A stretch of 64,000 bases of DNA, taken from the NCBI RefSeq assembly GCF_903915725.1, contig NZ_CAIWTY010000046.1:1-64000 (forward strand), read 5' to 3'. Below, piece by piece: positions 60,022 to 64,000 of the stretch. Numbering within the stretch: position 1 is the stretch's first letter; each line of letters opens with the position of its first letter. The position numbers and the translations under genes were made by a program. A model generated the notes under the pieces. It saw only the letters and a program-made list of their open reading frames with translations. It did no database searches and had not been told where the DNA came from. The DNA comes from an uncultured Rhodopila sp. Its GTDB lineage: Bacteria > Pseudomonadota > Alphaproteobacteria > Acetobacterales > Acetobacteraceae.

Positions 60022-61475
60022 GCAGTATCGGGGCAAAGCTCTCACGGAACTGGACACGCGTCGGCACGCGGTTCCTACCGTTTGCCGACGCGGCATCGGC
60101 CGAACTGCCGCTCGGGCGGTTGTTGCGGCTGTCGCTGTTCCAGGTCTCTGTCGGCCTCGCTGTCGTTTTGCTCATCGGCACACTGAACCGCGTCATGATC
60201 GTCGAGCTGGGCGTGCCCGCCTGGCTGGTCGCGGTGATGATATCCCTGCCCCTGGTCGCCGCACCCTTCCGCGCGGTGATCGGGTTCCGCTCCGACACGC
60301 ATAAGTCCGTCCTGGGCTGGCGCCGCGTACCCTATCTGTGGATGGGCACGCTGGTGCAGTTCGGCGGCTTCGCCATCCTGCCCTTCGCCCTCATCGTCCT
60401 GTCCGGCGACACCACCGGACCGCTGATCTGGGGCCAACTCGGCGGCGCCCTGGCTTTCCTGATGATCGGCGCCGGGCTGCACACCACGCAGACCGTCGGC
60501 CTCGCGCTGGCAACCGATCTTGCGCCGCAGGAAACCCACCCGAAGGTCGTCGCCCTGCTGTGCATGATGCTGCTTCTCGGCATGGTTGGCGGCGCGTTGA
60601 CCTATGGCGCGCTGCTGGCGCATTTCACCGAAATCAAGCTGATCCAGGTCATCCAGGGCACCGCGATCGCCACCGTGGCGCTGAACACCATCGCGCTGTG
60701 GAAGCAGGAGCCGCGCAACCCGGCGCTGACCGCCCGCGACCGCATCCATCCGACCTTCCGGCAGGCCTGGGAAACGTTCAACGAGACTCCAAACGCGAAG
60801 CGCCGCCTCGTCGCCCTCGGCATGGGGACGGTCGCGTTCAGCATGCAGGACATCCTGCTGGAGCCGTACGGCGGCCAGATCCTGCACCTGCCTGTCGGCA
60901 CTACCACGCTGCTGAGCGCCCTGCTCGCCGCCGGAGGCCTGTCGGGCTTCGGTCTGGCCGCGCGCTGGCTCGGCCGCGGCTCCGACCCCTATCGGTTGGC
61001 GGCGCTTGGCGCGGTCGTCGGCCTGATCGCTTTCCCGTCGGTGATTTTCGCCGCCCCGCTGCAGTCAATTCAGGTTTTCGCGCTCGGCACGGTGCTGATC
61101 GGCTTCGGCGCCGGCCTGTTCGGCCATTGCACGCTGACCGCCGCCATGGGCACCGCCCGTCCCGGCCAGATTGGCCTGGCACTCGGTGTCTGGGGCGCGG
61201 TGCAGGCCTCCGCGGCCGGCTCGGCCGTGGCGGCGGGCGGGCTGATCCGCGATGGCGTATCCTACCTCGCCGTGCACGGCATGCTCGGCGAGGGCCTGGA
61301 GAGCCAGCAGATCGGCTACTCCTTCGTCTACCACATAGAGATCGCGTTGCTGTTCGCGACGCTGATCGCCATTGGACCGCTCGTAAGGCGGCCAAGCGTC
61401 GAAGGGCGCACACAATGCTCGCCGGGCTTCGGCTTCGGCGAGATCGCTTCACAGCCACTCAGCCTACCGAGGTGA
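60018..61475 (+). CDS. lhaA: LhaA/PucC-family light-harvesting assembly transporter
   Basis: 485 residues with GTG start overlapping the bchM stop. Twelve membrane spans, PucC subfamily of MFS-type proteins. Markers: RLSLFQVSVGLAVVLLIGTL NRVMIVELGVPAWLVA, FRALIGFRSDTHKSVLGWRR (as FRAVIGF here), TQTVGLALATDLAPQETHPK VVALLCMMLLLGMVGG, and SMQDILLEPYGGQILHLPVG TTTLL. It helps assemble LH1/RC complexes and deliver bacteriochlorophyll. It lies between bchM and puhA, the classic puh-operon position, with four bases between its stop and puhA. Confidence 0.95.
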   Translation: MSSIGAKLSRNWTRVGTRFLPFADAASAELPLGRLLRLSLFQVSVGLAVVLLIGTLNRVMIVELGVPAWLVAVMISLPLVAAPFRAVIGFRSDTHKSVLGWRRVPYLWMGTLVQFGGFAILPFALIVLSGDTTGPLIWGQLGGALAFLMIGAGLHTTQTVGLALATDLAPQETHPKVVALLCMMLLLGMVGGALTYGALLAHFTEIKLIQVIQGTAIATVALNTIALWKQEPRNPALTARDRIHPTFRQAWETFNETPNAKRRLVALGMGTVAFSMQDILLEPYGGQILHLPVGTTTLLSALLAAGGLSGFGLAARWLGRGSDPYRLAALGAVVGLIAFPSVIFAAPLQSIQVFALGTVLIGFGAGLFGHCTLTAAMGTARPGQIGLALGVWGAVQASAAGSAVAAGGLIRDGVSYLAVHGMLGEGLESQQIGYSFVYHIEIALLFATLIAIGPLVRRPSVEGRTQCSPGFGFGEIASQPLSLPR

Positions 61476-61479
61476 TGTT

Positions 61480-62247
61480 ATGGGAACCGGTGCAATAACT
61501 CAGTACTTCGACGCCGCCCAGGTGACGTTGTACGCGTTCTGGATCTTCTTTTTTGGCTTGGTCTACTACCTGCGCAAGGAAGACAAGCGCGAAGGCTATC
61601 CCATGATCACGGGAGACGCCGACTTGACAGCGATAGGCTTCCCGCCGCTCCCGGCGCCGAAGACCTTCCTGCTGCGCGACGGCACGTCCGTCCAGGCTCC
61701 GCGCGAGGGCCGTCCGGAAGTGGACTACAAGGCCACGCCGGCCGGCTTCCTGACCGGCGCGCCGTCCGACCCTGTCGGCAACCCGCTGCAGTCCGCATCC
61801 GGACCCGCAGGCTACGCGCTGCGCGCCGACAAGCCGGAACTGACCTGGCACAACGACCAGACCCGTCTGGCCCCGATGCGCGTCGCAACCGATCACAGCT
61901 TCGATGAGTACAGCCCGAACCCGATCGGGTTCGAAGTCCTCGGCTGCGACGGCATCGCCGGCGGCAGCGTCAAGGACGTTTGGGTCGACCGCGAAGAGTC
62001 CGTGATCCGCTACTACGAAGTGACGGTCCCGGACGGCAAGTCGGTGTTTGTGCCGGTGGCGCTGGTGCGCGTCAAAGAGTCGGCCAATCAGGTTCTGCTC
62101 GCCACCGTCACCGCCAAGCAAATCGGCGAAGCCCCGACGATCGCCAGCCCCGACCAGATCACCTGGCGCGAGGAAGACCAGACCCAGGCCTACTTCGCCA
62201 GCGGCCAGTTGTTCGCTACGCCGAGCCGGAGGGAATCCCTGATATGA
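61480..62247 (+). CDS. puhA: reaction-centre H subunit
   Basis: 255 residues. One N-terminal membrane helix (QVTLYAFWIFFFGLVYYLRK EDKREGYP) anchors a cytoplasmic domain with the PRC barrel (GFEVLGCDGIAGGSVKDVWV DREESVIRYYEV). It caps the L and M subunits and guides protons to QB. Conserved stretch PMRVATDHSFDEYSPNP follows PELTWHND. The L and M genes (pufLM) are not in this window. Stop overlaps puhB (ATGA). Confidence 0.97.
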   Translation: MGTGAITQYFDAAQVTLYAFWIFFFGLVYYLRKEDKREGYPMITGDADLTAIGFPPLPAPKTFLLRDGTSVQAPREGRPEVDYKATPAGFLTGAPSDPVGNPLQSASGPAGYALRADKPELTWHNDQTRLAPMRVATDHSFDEYSPNPIGFEVLGCDGIAGGSVKDVWVDREESVIRYYEVTVPDGKSVFVPVALVRVKESANQVLLATVTAKQIGEAPTIASPDQITWREEDQTQAYFASGQLFATPSRRESLI

Positions 62248-62903
62248 ATATGGTCCAGCACGACCACGAGCCGGTTCCCGGCCTGCCCGCGCCGTTGCCT
62301 GCCGGAGAGACTATCCTCTGGCAGGGAGCCCCGGACTGGAGGACGCTGGCGCGCCGGGCGATGCGGACCAGACTTCTGTCAGTCTATTTTTTGCTACTCG
62401 TCATCTGGGGCGTCAGCGGCGGAATTTCCGCCGCGACGCCTCCGGTGGAGATCGCGCTGTCCTCCCTGAAGGTGGCTGCGCTGGGCGCCGTGGCCGTCGG
62501 GCTGCTGACGCTGTTCGCCTATCTTGTCGCGCGGACGACGCTGTACACCATCACGACGCGCCGCGTGGTCATCCGCTTCGGAATTGCCTTGCCGATGACG
62601 ATCCAGGTCGCCTACCCCATGATTGAATCGGCCGGCGTCAAACTCTGGCCGAACGGCACCGGGGATCTCGCCATTACCATGGTGCCCTCGCAGGCCATCG
62701 GCTACGTCATCATCTGGCCGCACGCGCGTCCGTGGAAGTTCACCAAGGCCCAGCCTTCCTTCCGCTCGATCCCCGACGCGGCCGCAGTCTCGCAAATTCT
62801 CGGCCGCGCTCTGGCCGCTTCCGCCTCACAACCGGCGACACCGGTTGAATTGTCCGGTAATGCAGCCGCGGGCAGCGATGCCCGGGCGCACGCTGCCGCA
62901 TAA
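62244..62903 (+). CDS. puhB: PuhB, photosynthetic complex assembly protein
   Basis: 219 residues. Starts PLPAGETILWQGAPDWRTLA as in PuhB, followed by three membrane spans (LLSVYFLLLVIWGVSGGISA, LGAVAVGLLTLFAYLVARTT and a weak third) and a bPH-like region with LYTITTRRVVIRFGIALPMT IQVAYPMIESAG. PuhB assists assembly of the reaction centre core. The C-terminal 40 residues are Ala-rich. It lies between puhA and puhC in the usual order, with a start overlapping puhA. Confidence 0.93.
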   Translation: MNMVQHDHEPVPGLPAPLPAGETILWQGAPDWRTLARRAMRTRLLSVYFLLLVIWGVSGGISAATPPVEIALSSLKVAALGAVAVGLLTLFAYLVARTTLYTITTRRVVIRFGIALPMTIQVAYPMIESAGVKLWPNGTGDLAITMVPSQAIGYVIIWPHARPWKFTKAQPSFRSIPDAAAVSQILGRALAASASQPATPVELSGNAAAGSDARAHAAA

Positions 62904-62919
62904 GAAAACGGAGGACACC

Positions 62920-63381
62920 ATGAGCCTGAGTCATGAGCACCATCGTGAAGACGTTCCGCGCCCCGCGCTGATCGCCATCGGGTGCGTGGTCGCCCTGTCG
63001 ATCGCCGCCGCCGCCGTCGGCCGCCTGACCGGGGCTACCGAGACCACGATCACCGCGGCTCCGGTGCTGTCCCGCGATTTGCTGTTCCAGGACCGGCCGA
63101 ATGGCGCCATCGCGGTGTTCGATGCCAAGGACCCCGCCACACCCATCGCGATCGTCCCGCCTGAAACCAACGGTTTCCTGCGTGGCACGATGCGCGGCCT
63201 GGCACAGCAGCGGATACGCCAGGACGCGGATCTGGGCATACCGTTCCGGCTGACGGAGTGGGCGGACAGCCGCCTGACGCTGGAAGACCTGGCGACGCAC
63301 CGCATGCTCGACCTGGAAGCGTTCGGCGCGACCAATGAAGGCGCCTTCCTGAAGCTGATCACAGCAAAGGCCGGGTCATGA
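62920..63381 (+). CDS. puhC: PuhC, photosynthetic complex assembly protein
   Basis: 153 residues from ATG 62920, preceded by GGAGG. One N-terminal membrane span (PALIAIGCVVALSIAAAAVG) and a periplasmic domain with FQDRPNGAIAVFDAKDPATP, NGFLRGTMRGLAQQRI and GIPFRLTEWADSRLTLEDLA THRMLDLEAFG, which match PuhC. It helps reorganise the RC-LH1 core complex. Its stop overlaps the following small ORF by four bases, and the spacing to puhB is 16 bases. Confidence 0.92.
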   Translation: MSLSHEHHREDVPRPALIAIGCVVALSIAAAAVGRLTGATETTITAAPVLSRDLLFQDRPNGAIAVFDAKDPATPIAIVPPETNGFLRGTMRGLAQQRIRQDADLGIPFRLTEWADSRLTLEDLATHRMLDLEAFGATNEGAFLKLITAKAGS

Positions 63382-63656
63382 GACGCATCGAAGTCCCCTG
63401 CACCATCGAGATCGAGCAGACGCCGGAGTATCTGTACGCCCACACGACGCCCGAGGGGATCGACATCGGTCCCGGTGATCGCGTGCTGGTGCATGGCGCC
63501 CCGTCCAATATCAGGTTTGGTGACCGCATTACGGTCATGGGAACCGCCACTGTGATCCGGGCCACCGCGTTCGGCCGGATATGGGCCCACGCTGTCGGGC
63601 TAATGTCTCTCTTTGAACTTTATGATGTCGGGTTTGAGCCGAAGGAATCGTTATGA
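63378..63656 (+). CDS. small conserved protein between puhC and acsF
   Basis: 92 residues. Beta-rich and soluble: VPCTIEIEQTPEYLYAHTTP, GPGDRVLVHGAPSNIRFGDR ITVMGTATVIRATAFGRIWA. Small ORFs at this place occur in many alphaproteobacterial clusters that have acsF, and no standard symbol is certain. The protein overlaps puhC at its start (ATGA-type) and acsF at its stop, so it is inside the superoperon. A role in cyclase or reaction-centre assembly is inference from position. Confidence 0.7.
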   Translation: MRRIEVPCTIEIEQTPEYLYAHTTPEGIDIGPGDRVLVHGAPSNIRFGDRITVMGTATVIRATAFGRIWAHAVGLMSLFELYDVGFEPKESL

Positions 63657-64000
63657 GCGCCACCATAGAAAAACAAGTCAGCGAAACGACCAAAATGGCT
63701 CTGCACGAGACCGTGCTGAGCCCGCGCTTTTACACCACCGATTTCGCCGCGATGGACAAGCTGAACGTCGATTCCGTCCGCGCCGAGTGGGACGGGCTGA
63801 TGGCGGAATTCGCCCGCGATACCAACAAGCACCATTTTACGCGCAACGCCGACTTCGACATCGACCTGTCCACCATGCCGGACGACCTGCGGGAGGAGTT
63901 CATCCACTTCCTGGTCAGCTCCGTCACGTCGGAATTCTCCGGCTGCGTGCTGTATTCCGAGATCAAGAAGCGGGTGACCAACCCGGACATCCAGGCCTGG
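63653..64000 (+). CDS. acsF: aerobic Mg-protoporphyrin monomethyl ester cyclase, partial
   Basis: First 116 residues, cut by the window end. Begins KMALHETVLSPRFYTTDFAA MDKLNVDSVRAEWDGLMAEF, as in AcsF, then DADFDIDLS-type text and FLVSSVTSEFSGCVLYSEIK KR, with the Glu and the ExxH-like start of the di-iron ligands. AcsF uses oxygen to form ring E of bacteriochlorophyll. Its presence next to oxygen-sensitive bchNBL suits a phototroph that makes pigment in microoxic conditions. Whether the anaerobic cyclase bchE is also present cannot be seen. Confidence 0.95.
   Translation, partial: MSATIEKQVSETTKMALHETVLSPRFYTTDFAAMDKLNVDSVRAEWDGLMAEFARDTNKHHFTRNADFDIDLSTMPDDLREEFIHFLVSSVTSEFSGCVLYSEIKKRVTNPDIQAW

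Overview
The window is GC-rich alphaproteobacterial chromosome. A red-type RuBisCO Calvin-cycle operon and half of a photosynthesis gene cluster sit about 20 kb apart, so the host is an anoxygenic phototroph with CO2-fixing capacity. A purple non-sulfur or aerobic phototrophic member of the Acetobacteraceae is plausible, but there is no rRNA here to settle it.

Layout. 1-5.4 kb: a UPF0175/PIN toxin-antitoxin-like pair, DUF4160 debris, DUF2442, a membrane protein, cytochrome b561, and an MFS exporter divergent from a TetR regulator with two matching inverted-repeat operators between them. 5.4-15.4 kb: accessory metabolism, comprising a lipoprotein, two VOC proteins, an ATP-grasp enzyme, a creatininase-family hydrolase, a Vsr endonuclease with a C5-DNA methyltransferase, exported MsrA, a broken SMP-30-like gene, DUF2478, an LLM oxidoreductase and two SDRs. 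15.5-19.2 kb: CBS protein, AlaX, Nudix hydrolase, a lone ABC permease and UppP. 19.4-27.2 kb: the cbb operon on the minus strand (fbp-prk-fba-cbbL-cbbS-cbbX-rpe) with divergent cbbR. 27.2-40 kb: HicB-like protein, large hybrid histidine kinase, MFS transporter, 2-hydroxyacid dehydrogenase, DUF29 pseudogene, tRNA-Arg(ACG), an NRAMP-like transporter with a membrane-less MgtE-like partner, a TylF-type methyltransferase and a VIT-family protein. 40-45.2 kb: leuB-leuD-(GIY-YIG)-leuC and a flavoprotein.

45.7-64 kb: the photosynthesis cluster. On the minus strand lie aerR, ppsR, bchG, bchP and tspO. On the plus strand lie bchF-N-B-H-L-M, lhaA, puhA-B-C, a small conserved ORF and the start of acsF. 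Most junctions overlap by a few bases (ATGA or GTGA), so the plus-strand set looks like one superoperon. The divergent control region between aerR and bchF carries two near-identical 18-bp half-palindromes that resemble PpsR sites.

A dispersed repeat family runs through the window. It is REPIN-like: two inverted REP-type hairpins, one of the form GGCGTGGATGGCGGGC..GCCCGCCATGACG. Copies lie between genes, between cbbS and cbbX, on both sides of a GIY-YIG nuclease gene in the leu cluster, and inside the 5' end of bchM, where they appear to be translated in frame. Two further MITE-like structures have inverted ends: one near 45.3-45.7 kb with 51-bp arms, and one near 35 kb apparently inserted into a repeat copy with an 11-bp duplication. 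These repeats and their possible link to the GIY-YIG protein are the least explained part of the window.
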